A stretch of 64,000 bases of DNA, taken from the NCBI GenBank assembly GCA_027452165.1, contig DAIDGX010000003.1, forward strand, positions 186,001 to 250,000, given 5' to 3'. This DNA comes from Vulcanimicrobiota bacterium (GTDB taxonomy: Bacteria > Vulcanimicrobiota > Vulcanimicrobiia > Vulcanimicrobiales > Vulcanimicrobiaceae). Made by a program: the position numbers and the translations under genes. The notes below the pieces were generated by a model. The model ran no database searches, was not told the origin of the DNA, and saw only the letters and a program-made list of their open reading frames with translations. Shown here piece after piece: positions 37,561 through 45,118 of this stretch (the stretch's first letter is position 1; each line of letters opens with the position of its first letter).

Positions 37561-37681
37561 GGCGGCGACTCCACCGGTCTAATTCCCGCGCGTAGAGCAC
37601 GGCCGAACGTTCTTGGAGCTTTCTGTGGGTAAGCGCGCTCATACGCACCCGTCGCAGTGAGTCCGAAATGGTCGTCATCAT
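37550..37681 (-). CDS. 43-aa basic ORF coupled to the tolC gene
   Basis: This ORF was found by hand. ATG at 37681 overlaps the tolC stop (ATGA), a second ATG follows at once, and the frame runs 43 codons to a TGA at 37550. It reads M-M-T-T-I-S-D-S-L-R-R-V-R, then a Lys/Arg-rich amphipathic stretch. About 72 percent of codons end in G or C, as in true genes here. It overlaps the 3' end of pgl on the opposite strand. Function unknown; the overlap argues for translation but not for a role. Confidence 0.4.
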   Translation of the reverse strand: MMTTISDSLRRVRMSALTHRKLQERSAVLYARELDRWSRRLTR

Positions 37682-39390
37682 TTCTGTGCATCTCCCGTTC
37701 CGAGCTTTGCTAACGTAACGCCATTGGCCGCCAAAATAGTTCCGTCGGCACGCTGCAGCTCGACGACCGCTTTGTTCAAATCGGTCTGCGCTTGCAACTC
37801 CCGTCCTTCGTCGGCAACCAATTCGGTCTCGCGTTGCAGTACGAGGAACGTCGTCGATGCGCCATTTTTGAATTTGCGCTGTTCGCTTGCATAGACGGCC
37901 GCCGCGTTCTCGCGCGCGCGCCGGGCAGCATAGAGGCGAGCAACCGCCGATTGATACCCTTGCACCGCATTTCGCACGTCGAAGAGGATGCGCTGATCGA
38001 TGCCCTTGCTTTGGATATTCGCGATGCGCGCTTGCTCGCTCGCCGCAGCAAGGCTCGCCCTTGCCGTGCGATTGCCAAGCGGCGTCGATATCACGACACC
38101 CGCCGAGTACGTGGGAAAGCGTCCAAGGTTTCCGTACGCCTGCCCGAAGGTTCCCCCCAAATAACCGGGCGGCGTCTGCGCGCCGAATTGAGCGAGCGGC
38201 GGCAAGGCGTTTCCGGCAAAGCCGTTGCCCTGATACTGCACTTGCAGGTTGACCTCGGGAAGCAGTTGATTCTTCGCATACGCGAGGCTGGCACTCGCCT
38301 GTGCCTGCTCAGCCTGCACCTGTGCAAGCTCGGGCCGATGCTGCATCGCGCGCGCCAGCTCTTGATCGAGCTTTGGTGCCTGCGGCAACTGCCGCACGGG
38401 CGACGTCGGCATGAGGTTCGCCTGCCAGATCGGATCCGCGGGATCGTCCACGATCATGCTTTTGAGTTGATTTTGTAATTCGGAAACGGTCTGAAGGGCG
38501 GAGAAGACATTGTCTTGATAGACGGCGACTTGGGTTGAGGACTCCACCGCGTCGATCGGTGCCGCGGCGCCCTTCTTCGCAAGACGCACGTTACTGTTCT
38601 GTTGCGCTATCGTATTGCGGAGTGCCGATTCTTGGATCGCCGCGTTACGCCACGCCGCGACCAGGTCCCAATAGACGTCTTCGACGCCTGCGATCGTGTT
38701 CGATGCGGCGGCGAGCGCCTGAGCGCGCGTCGCGTCGTCGTTGATGCGCGCGAGTTCCAGTTGAAGTTTGGCCGGGTTGATGCCGGCGTTCTTCAAGAGT
38801 GGCTGCGTGACGGCAAGGTTGATGCTCGCTAGGTAATAGGGGTCGAAGGCATTGACAACCGTATTGTCGTCAACGCGCGTCTGCGAGACACTTGCACTAA
38901 ACTCGGTTCCGAGTGGAAGCTGACCGGAGACTCCCGCCTGCAGGTTTTGAACGTTCTGCTCGACGGGTCCGAATTTCGGACCTGCAAAAAATGCGTTTTC
39001 CGGAGCGCTCTTACTGTGTTTGATCGACGGTTCGATCATAAAGCGCAGATCGTACGCCCCCTTCGCCTCCCCGATCTGATATGCCGCGATCTTCGCGTTT
39101 GCCGCTGCGACCGCCAGATCGGGGTTTTTCAGCAGCGCCATCCCGATGGCGTTCTCGAGCGAGATCCCGACGAACGGCTGCTGCGTCACGCCGACGACAT
39201 TGGCGTTCGCCGGAGGCACCTCGGGAGCGTGAAAGCCCGGAGCGACCGCGGGCACCGGCGGCGCGATGGGAGATGGTTCGGGTGACGGTATGCTCACCGC
39301 CGACACGGAAGGTTGCGCCGCCCGTGCGACGACGGCACTGCCGCCCGCAAGCGCGAGCGAGAGTGCAAAGACGGAGAGATGTCGAGTCAT
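37678..39390 (-). CDS. TolC-type outer-membrane efflux channel
   Basis: This 570-aa protein has a signal peptide (about 1-25), a Pro-rich linker (about 30-55) and two OEP repeats with long heptad-like helices (about 85-300 and 310-545). It forms the outer-membrane duct for the EmrAB pump encoded just upstream. ATG 39390 is chosen because A-A-G-G-A-G lies eight bases upstream and the signal peptide starts there; a longer reading to 39429 overlaps emrB. Confidence 0.92.
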   Translation of the reverse strand: MTRHLSVFALSLALAGGSAVVARAAQPSVSAVSIPSPEPSPIAPPVPAVAPGFHAPEVPPANANVVGVTQQPFVGISLENAIGMALLKNPDLAVAAANAKIAAYQIGEAKGAYDLRFMIEPSIKHSKSAPENAFFAGPKFGPVEQNVQNLQAGVSGQLPLGTEFSASVSQTRVDDNTVVNAFDPYYLASINLAVTQPLLKNAGINPAKLQLELARINDDATRAQALAAASNTIAGVEDVYWDLVAAWRNAAIQESALRNTIAQQNSNVRLAKKGAAAPIDAVESSTQVAVYQDNVFSALQTVSELQNQLKSMIVDDPADPIWQANLMPTSPVRQLPQAPKLDQELARAMQHRPELAQVQAEQAQASASLAYAKNQLLPEVNLQVQYQGNGFAGNALPPLAQFGAQTPPGYLGGTFGQAYGNLGRFPTYSAGVVISTPLGNRTARASLAAASEQARIANIQSKGIDQRILFDVRNAVQGYQSAVARLYAARRARENAAAVYASEQRKFKNGASTTFLVLQRETELVADEGRELQAQTDLNKAVVELQRADGTILAANGVTLAKLGTGDAQK

Positions 39391-39406
39391 CACGAGCACT
39401 CCTTGT

Positions 39407-40939
39407 TCATTCGGCCGCAATGTGGCCACCTAGACGCGGTTTGTTCAAGAGTAAAACGAGCGGCGCAAGCGCAATCGAAAGGATCGCAACCCACCGCGAG
39501 GTGTCGGCGTAGGACATAACAACCGCCTGCCCCTCGACGAGCGCCTCCAAATTTGCAAGCGCGACCACGGAATGTTCGCCGCCGTGTTGCTGCAAGTAGA
39601 TCGCCGTCGGCGCATGCCGTAGCGTCTCGGACGCCGCAAGCTGCGTTTGGTGGTAGGTGATACCGCGCACGAGGATCGTCACCAGAACCGCGGTCGCGAT
39701 GCTCCCTCCGACCTGGCGCGAAAGGTTGAAAAACGCCGAGGTCGCCGGCACGTCCTTGTCGGGAACGCCGCCGAGCACGGCAACCGACAGAGGGACGAAT
39801 ATCTGCGAGAGCCCGATGCCGCTAATGATGAGCGACGCGACGAACGTCCCAAAATCCGCCGTCGGTGTGGTAACACCGGCAAGCATCCAATTCGAAACGC
39901 CGAGCAACACGAAGCCGAGCGCGGTCGAAAGCCGTACGTCGACCGTGCCGCGGCTTGCAAGCGCCGCCGTGATCGGCGTAAAGAGCATCACCGCGCCTGC
40001 GCGCGTAAGGATGGTGAGGCCCGAGAGCGTAGCCGTAAATCCAAGCGAACCTTGGAGATATTGTGGAAGCACCAGGATCGAGCCGTAGAGGCTCACGCCA
40101 AGCACGGCGCCAAGGACGCTTCCGGCCGCGACTTGGCGCAGGCGGAGCACGTGTAGATCGACCACCGGAATCGCCGAGCGCAGCGTCCACCACACGAAGC
40201 CGATGATGCCGCCCGCGGCAAGAGCGGTAAAGAGGCGAATATTCGGGTCGCTGAACCAATCGTATTGCTGCCCCTGATCGAGCACGTACTGCATCGAGCC
40301 AAGACCCAGGGCGAGCAATCCCAAGCCGACCCAGTCAAGCTTCCTCTGTTGCGGCTCGGACGGATTGCGCAGATACATCCAAATCAGCGTTGCCGCCACG
40401 ATACCAACCGGAAGGTTGATGAAGAACGCCCAACGCCATGTCAAATTGTCGGTGATCCAGCCGCCAAGCACCGGTCCCAGGGCTGGACCGACGATCACGC
40501 CCATGGCGAAGATGCCTTGCGCCTTGCCTTGTTCGCGCAGCGTGTACGTATCGCGTAAGATCGCCTGAGAGGTCGAGATCAAACCGCCTCCTCCTAAGCC
40601 CTGTATGATGCGCCAGAACACCAGGCTCCCGAAGCTACCCGCGAGCCCGCACATCAAGGATGCGATCGTAAAGATGACGATCGAGGCAAAGAAGTACTGA
40701 CGCCTTCCAAAACGCGCGGCAAGCCACGGCGTGATCGGAATCACGATGACGTTTGCCACGATATATCCCGTGACGATCCAAGCACCCTGATCCACCGGCA
40801 CTCCGAAATTTCCTTGGATGTTTGGCAACGCCACGTTCACGATCGTGGTGTCGATGATCTCGAGTAACGTCGCAGCGATAACCGCGATGCTCACGATCGC
40901 ACGGCGTGTGCCGTGTTCGACGACGCTCTGCTGCTGCAC
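39407..40939 (-). CDS. DHA2-family MFS drug exporter (EmrB-like)
   Basis: This 510-aa, 14-helix transporter has the family motif L-E-I-I-D-T-T-I-V-N-V-A-L-P-N-I near 27-42, the loop G-R-R-Q-Y-F and motif C (G-P-A-L-G-P-V-L-G-G-W-I) near 151-162. GTG start. It would pump drugs through EmrA and TolC as a tripartite system. It is about half identical in layout to the second pump at 62374, which has no EmrA or TolC partner. Confidence 0.93.
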   Translation of the reverse strand: MQQQSVVEHGTRRAIVSIAVIAATLLEIIDTTIVNVALPNIQGNFGVPVDQGAWIVTGYIVANVIVIPITPWLAARFGRRQYFFASIVIFTIASLMCGLAGSFGSLVFWRIIQGLGGGGLISTSQAILRDTYTLREQGKAQGIFAMGVIVGPALGPVLGGWITDNLTWRWAFFINLPVGIVAATLIWMYLRNPSEPQQRKLDWVGLGLLALGLGSMQYVLDQGQQYDWFSDPNIRLFTALAAGGIIGFVWWTLRSAIPVVDLHVLRLRQVAAGSVLGAVLGVSLYGSILVLPQYLQGSLGFTATLSGLTILTRAGAVMLFTPITAALASRGTVDVRLSTALGFVLLGVSNWMLAGVTTPTADFGTFVASLIISGIGLSQIFVPLSVAVLGGVPDKDVPATSAFFNLSRQVGGSIATAVLVTILVRGITYHQTQLAASETLRHAPTAIYLQQHGGEHSVVALANLEALVEGQAVVMSYADTSRWVAILSIALAPLVLLLNKPRLGGHIAAE

Positions 40940-40965
40940 GCTCGCTCTCTACCTCAAATGTATCC

Positions 40966-42222
40966 TTAGCGCACTTTCACGTAGGCTTCGACGCTCATGC
41001 CGGGCCGAAGCGGTTTGCTCGCCTGCATGTCGTCGATCGATATCCGCACGGGGATACGCTGCGTTACCTTCACAAAGTTCCCCGTCGCGTTTTGCGAAGG
41101 AACGAGTGCGTAGGTGTTCTGCGAGGCAGGGTTGATCGACACGACGTGCCCGTGGAACAGCGTTCCCTTGTAGGCATCGACCGTGATATCCGTAGGTTGC
41201 CCCACCTTCATATCGCCAAGCTGCGTTTCTTTGAAATTCGCTGTCACGTAAATCTTACCGGGTCCATCGGGAATCAGCGTCATCAACGTCATACCCGCTT
41301 GCACCGTCTGCCCAACCTCAGCGCTCTTTTCCCCGATGTAACCATCCGAGGGAGCATAGATGCGCGTGTACGCAAGATTTTGCCTGGCGATGTTCAATTG
41401 TGCGCGCGCGGCCTCCACTTGACTGGAATCGGTCGACTGCGCGAGTTTTCCCTGAGCCGTTGTCACGCCACCCTGCGCGGCGGATACGCCGGCAAGCGCC
41501 GCCGAGACGCGCTGCTGCGCCGCCGTAAGGTTGGCGAATGCGACGTTGATTTCGTCTTTTGCGGAGCGCATCTGCGCCGCCGCGCTTGCCGCCTCGGCAC
41601 GTGCCGCATCTAACTGCGCCTTCGACACGTCACCGGTTCGGAAGAGCGACGCCGCGCGACGATAGTCCGCCGCAGCACGCTCGTCAGCCGCTTGCGCCGC
41701 CGGTAATTGCGCCTGTGCCGCGCTCAATTGGGCGCGCGCCTGTGCCACGTCGGCATCCGCGACCGGCACCGCAACTTGCGCACTGATCGCGTTTGCCCGT
41801 GCCTGCATCATGCCGCCCTGGCTCTGAAGGGTATTGGTCGCCTGGTTCGCCGTCGCGAGATCGTACTGCGCCTGCGCCGTGCGAACCTGATCTTCTTCGA
41901 CCGCATTATCGAGTACGATCAGCAGCTGGCCCTTCTTCACCTCTTGGTTCGTATCCACGAGAATCTTGTCGATCCGCTCATTGATCTTGCTCGTCACAGC
42001 CACCGGATCGGCGTCGATACGGGCGTCGTCGGTACCCTCGTGCACGCGGGCGTAAAGGAACCACTTGACACCCCACACGAGCAAGATCACCGCCACGATC
42101 GCGCCGATCGTGCCGAAGATCACGCGTTTGCGCGGGCCGCTTCGCTCCTCGATCTGATCTATCGCCACATCGCCGCTCCCATTGCTCGTAGATGAAGGTT
42201 TTTGTGCTTCACGCGTGTCCAT
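40966..42222 (-). CDS. HlyD/EmrA-type membrane fusion protein
   Basis: This 418-aa periplasmic adaptor has one N-terminal transmembrane helix (about 34-54), split lipoyl halves, a long Ala/Gln-rich coiled-coil hairpin (about 115-265) and a C-terminal beta domain. The A-A-G-G-A-G site eight bases before ATG 42222 sits inside the tetR 3' end, and the two genes overlap by 14 bp. It bridges the MFS pump and the TolC channel. Confidence 0.92.
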   Translation of the reverse strand: MDTREAQKPSSTSNGSGDVAIDQIEERSGPRKRVIFGTIGAIVAVILLVWGVKWFLYARVHEGTDDARIDADPVAVTSKINERIDKILVDTNQEVKKGQLLIVLDNAVEEDQVRTAQAQYDLATANQATNTLQSQGGMMQARANAISAQVAVPVADADVAQARAQLSAAQAQLPAAQAADERAAADYRRAASLFRTGDVSKAQLDAARAEAASAAAQMRSAKDEINVAFANLTAAQQRVSAALAGVSAAQGGVTTAQGKLAQSTDSSQVEAARAQLNIARQNLAYTRIYAPSDGYIGEKSAEVGQTVQAGMTLMTLIPDGPGKIYVTANFKETQLGDMKVGQPTDITVDAYKGTLFHGHVVSINPASQNTYALVPSQNATGNFVKVTQRIPVRISIDDMQASKPLRPGMSVEAYVKVR

Positions 42223-42841
42223 GTCCGTTGCTCCTTACGCCGTTGAGAAAGACGTCGATCATATAGCGGAGTGCGTAGTCCGTATCGGTAAAAATTCTTT
42301 GGTCAGGGAATTTTTCGCGAGCGATCACGCGCACGAACATCATCCCCATAAACACCGAGGCAAGTTCTCCGGGGTCGCCCCGCAAATAACCCTCGGCAAT
42401 GCGCGAGGACATATACTCCGTGATGACGCCGCGAATCGCCGTCTGTGGACGCCAGGTCTCTTGCGCAAAAATGTTGTTCTCGTAATCGGACTCGACGAGC
42501 GACCAACGAATCATGTCGATCATCGACTCCATGCGCTCCGTCATCGCTTTGCCGATGGTAAAGAGTTCTTCCTCAAGCGACCCCTTCAACTGCGAGATCA
42601 CGTCGCGAAGAACGATGTCGCCACACGTGTGCCGTGCGACCGCGATGATGAGCGCGTCCTTGTTTCCGAAGTGCCGGAATAGCGTTGCTTCATTGACGCC
42701 AGCGGCATCTGCGATCTCGCGCGTGGTTGCACCGCGCTTACCTTTGCGCGCCATCACCTCGCGCGCGGCGAGAAGAATGCGCTCACGGGTATCCTCGGGC
42801 GTCGAGCGTGGAGCGTCGGGCGATTTGGCGTTATCGATCAT
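42209..42841 (-). CDS. TetR-family regulator of the efflux operon
   Basis: This 210-aa repressor has an N-terminal helix-turn-helix (about residues 17-63: T-R-E-R-I-L-L-A-A-R-E-V-M then T-T-R-E-I-A-D-A-A-G-V-N-E-A-T-L-F-R-H-F). A helical ligand domain follows. It lies within the operon, overlapping the LolA-like gene by four bases. Paired palindromes upstream of the first gene (43793-43862) are its most likely operators. Confidence 0.92.
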   Translation of the reverse strand: MIDNAKSPDAPRSTPEDTRERILLAAREVMARKGKRGATTREIADAAGVNEATLFRHFGNKDALIIAVARHTCGDIVLRDVISQLKGSLEEELFTIGKAMTERMESMIDMIRWSLVESDYENNIFAQETWRPQTAIRGVITEYMSSRIAEGYLRGDPGELASVFMGMMFVRVIAREKFPDQRIFTDTDYALRYMIDVFLNGVRSNGHGHA

Positions 42842-43500
42842 TGCTGCGTGAAGACCTTAGAGTCCACGGCGACGTTCGTGCGATAGGTTTCGTACACGGA
42901 ATCACCGACCGCGTGGATATGCGGAATATTGATCTCGACGTGCTGCTGCGAGATGAGGGCGAACCCGCCTTCGTTGCGGTACCATTGCCGCATCACGATC
43001 TTTCCACCGCTCGTGTAATACCATTCCATGCGATCGAGCTCGTAGGTTGCGGGATCCACGTAGGCAAGCGCGTGGTCGAGAATCGAGCTGTGAATTTTTT
43101 TGGTGAGACGCAGCACGATCATCGGGTGCCCATCGATGGCTCGCATACCGTCGTACGTCACGTTCTGGTCGTTTTCCCAGGCAGCCGGGTCGCCGATATC
43201 GGTAAAAAGTTTTCCAAACCCCTTGGCATAGCTCGGCATACGATCGAAAACGACGACGAATTTGCCGGGACGCTTGTAATACGTCGTTCCATCGAGCGTC
43301 GGGGCCAAAAAAGGAAAATTCAGCATGCGCAGATTCACATGAACCCGAGCGGTGTAACTCGCAAGCGCTGGATTGCGGGCGAGCATCTTCTCGATCACGG
43401 CATGCGCGCTCGACGGGGCTGGCGTCACCGGTGCCGCCGGCGCAGCGGCAAGCAGAACGAGTGCCGCGATGGTAGCAACAAGCGTGCGAATCAGCGTCAT
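42838..43500 (-). CDS. LolA-like periplasmic protein
   Basis: This 220-aa exported protein has a signal peptide (about 1-23) and a half-barrel pattern like LolA/outer-membrane lipoprotein-sorting proteins, with the characteristic D-P-A-T-Y-E-L-D-R-M-E-W-Y-Y near 147-160. It may bind a lipid or hydrophobic compound in the periplasm. It overlaps both neighbours by four bases, placing it in the efflux operon. The exact ligand is unknown. Confidence 0.78.
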   Translation of the reverse strand: MTLIRTLVATIAALVLLAAAPAAPVTPAPSSAHAVIEKMLARNPALASYTARVHVNLRMLNFPFLAPTLDGTTYYKRPGKFVVVFDRMPSYAKGFGKLFTDIGDPAAWENDQNVTYDGMRAIDGHPMIVLRLTKKIHSSILDHALAYVDPATYELDRMEWYYTSGGKIVMRQWYRNEGGFALISQQHVEINIPHIHAVGDSVYETYRTNVAVDSKVFTQQ

Positions 43501-43781
43501 GCCGCCTCGACGAGCGGAAAGATGCGATCGAGCGCCGTGACCTTGAGGGAGCGCAGGATGTCAGGACGCGAGGCGCGCAGCGCGAGTTCTCCGCCGCGTT
43601 CGCGCGTGCGCCGCAGCAGGGAGATCAGGCCACGAACGCCTTCAACGTCGAGCCGTTCGAGGGAATCGAGGTTGAAGACCACCATCGGGGCGCCGGCATC
43701 GAGGGCGGCGAGCGACGCCGCCTGCAGTTGCTCGAGCGCGGCCGGATCGTAGTCAAACGTCGGGGAATCGGTATCCGTCAT
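43497..43781 (-). CDS. STAS-domain protein lacking the phospho-serine
   Basis: This 94-aa single STAS domain resembles anti-anti-sigma factors. The segment L-E-R-L-D45-V46-E47-G48-V aligns with the D-S-S-G motif of SpoIIAA, so the kinase-target serine is Val and the next serine is Glu. A permanently on or off partner-switch protein, or a non-signalling role, is possible. It is the first gene of the efflux operon, next to the paired palindromes. No anti-sigma kinase gene is in the window. Confidence 0.85.
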   Translation of the reverse strand: MTDTDSPTFDYDPAALEQLQAASLAALDAGAPMVVFNLDSLERLDVEGVRGLISLLRRTRERGGELALRASRPDILRSLKVTALDRIFPLVEAA

Positions 43782-43792
43782 CTTCTATCCAT

Positions 43793-43862
43793 CATGCAAG
43801 TGGGTACCTGCATGCACAAGATTACCACCTTCAGGTTACGCGTGCAAGTACCCACTTGCAGG
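43793..43862. promoter_or_regulatory. Two near-identical palindromic operators
   Basis: Copy A (core 43795-43812) reads TGCAAGTGGGTACCTGCA. Copy B (core 43843-43860) is TGCAAGTACCCACTTGCA, whose reverse complement differs from copy A by one base. Copy B has perfect 7-bp arms; centres are 48 bp apart. They lie in the 121-bp gap between the divergent STAS-efflux operon and the serine hydrolase. A weak minus-strand promoter (TTGCAC, 17 bp, TAATCT) would place the -35 in copy B and the transcript start near copy A. Confidence 0.7.
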
Positions 43863-43902
43863 CCGCAGGGTTGCGCTTGCGGGGCAGGAAATCGCTCGGC
43901 CG

Positions 43903-44685
43903 ATGATCGCGCCATCCGAGCTTACCTCCCTCGTAGCCGCTCACGGACTGCATCCTCGTGGCGTTGTGCTTCGGAGCCTCGATGGGGCAGGAGGCGTTGC
44001 ACTCGATCCGGAGATCCCGCTCTACCCAGCGAGCATGATCAAGACCCCGCTCGTCGCCGCCGCCCTGCTCGAGGCCGAGTCCGGCCGTTACGGTCTCGAC
44101 GACCCGGTTGCGATCAACGCGGCCAACCTCACCGAGAACGACGCCCCGTCGCCGCTGGTTCCCGGCTACACGGCGACCGTGCGCGAACTCTGTACCCGCG
44201 CGATCGCCTACTCCGACAACGTTGCGACCAACGAGCTTTACGACCTGGTAGGGCGCGAACGCGCAACGAGCCTTGTTCGCCGGCACCTCGGGCTTGGAGC
44301 AACCGGCTTCTTCCGCAAGCTCTCGGGCAGCGAGCCCCGCATCGCAGATGCGGGATGGGACGGCATGCGGCTCAACACCCACCCCCCATGCGATGCGGCG
44401 CGGTTATTCGAGGCAATCGCGAGCGACGCCATTCCTTACGCTGACCTTCTGCGCGACATGCTCGCTGCACAGATGTGGAACGAGAAGCTCGCGTGCGGTC
44501 TCCACGACGGCGATCGTTTCGCACACAAAACCGGCGACACGGACGAGGTTTGCCACGACGGCGGCATTCTCACCACCGCTTCCGGTAGCCGGTACGTCAT
44601 CGTCGTGTACACTGGTCTCGCGAGTTCAAAAGCAAACGACGCGCGCCTCGCCTCCTTCATGAAGGCGCTGCGCGCGTCGTTATAG
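43903..44685 (+). CDS. Serine hydrolase of the beta-lactamase fold, no signal peptide
   Basis: This 260-aa protein has the penicillin-recognising triad S44-M-I-K47, S-D-N near 106 and H-K-T-G-D near 209. It fits the Beta-lactamase2 family. The class A glutamate motif E-x-x-L-N is not clear (R-L-N-T-H-P-P instead). No export signal is present at the chosen ATG, and the in-frame upstream codons offer no start. A cytoplasmic hydrolase is therefore more likely than a secreted resistance enzyme. It is divergent from the efflux operon. Confidence 0.82.
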   Translation: MIAPSELTSLVAAHGLHPRGVVLRSLDGAGGVALDPEIPLYPASMIKTPLVAAALLEAESGRYGLDDPVAINAANLTENDAPSPLVPGYTATVRELCTRAIAYSDNVATNELYDLVGRERATSLVRRHLGLGATGFFRKLSGSEPRIADAGWDGMRLNTHPPCDAARLFEAIASDAIPYADLLRDMLAAQMWNEKLACGLHDGDRFAHKTGDTDEVCHDGGILTTASGSRYVIVVYTGLASSKANDARLASFMKALRASL

Positions 44686-44704
44686 TCCGCGGCTACGGTT
44701 GTCG

Positions 44705-45118
44705 TTAGTCGCCGTCGGTATCGCCGTCGCTCGAGGGCGTCCCCATTGTCGCTCCCGCATGTTTGCCGTGCATCGCACGCTTTCCAGCGCCGGCCGCATG
44801 ATAGCCGGCCTTTGCGGCAGCCGACGGGCACATGAATCCGCCGTGCTTCGTCTTGCCGTAGTAGGGATCGTTCGGTTCGTGATACACATGCGTTGCCATG
44901 TTGACCCACACGGGCTTCATCGCCCCGCACGAAAGCGACGCTGCGTCGGCAGACATACCGGCCTGCATAGCCCCCTTCATCGACGACATCGCGCCGCCCA
45001 TGGTGCTCGCCACCGGCGCAGCCGAAGCCGCCGTGCTCGACGAGGCGGATTTGCCCCCGCCACACGCCGCGAGCGCGACGACAACGAGCACTGAGATCAT
45101 CGATTTATGGAATGACAC
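44705..45118 (-). CDS. Small lipoprotein with His/Met-rich tail
   Basis: This lipoprotein of about 137 aa has the lipobox L-A-A-C-G-G-G, then a Ser/Ala/Met-rich spacer. A compact motif P-V-W-V-N-M-A-T-H-V-Y-H and Y-Y-G-K-T-K-H-G-G-F-M-C, then A-A-K-A-G-Y, follows, a pattern seen in many uncharacterised exported proteins. The tail is rich in His, Lys and Met. I prefer GTG 45118, with A-A-G-G-A-G ten bases upstream; ATG 45100 and TTG 45127 are alternatives. It overlaps the amidohydrolase end by 14 bp. Confidence 0.72.
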   Translation of the reverse strand: MSFHKSMISVLVVVALAACGGGKSASSSTAASAAPVASTMGGAMSSMKGAMQAGMSADAASLSCGAMKPVWVNMATHVYHEPNDPYYGKTKHGGFMCPSAAAKAGYHAAGAGKRAMHGKHAGATMGTPSSDGDTDGD

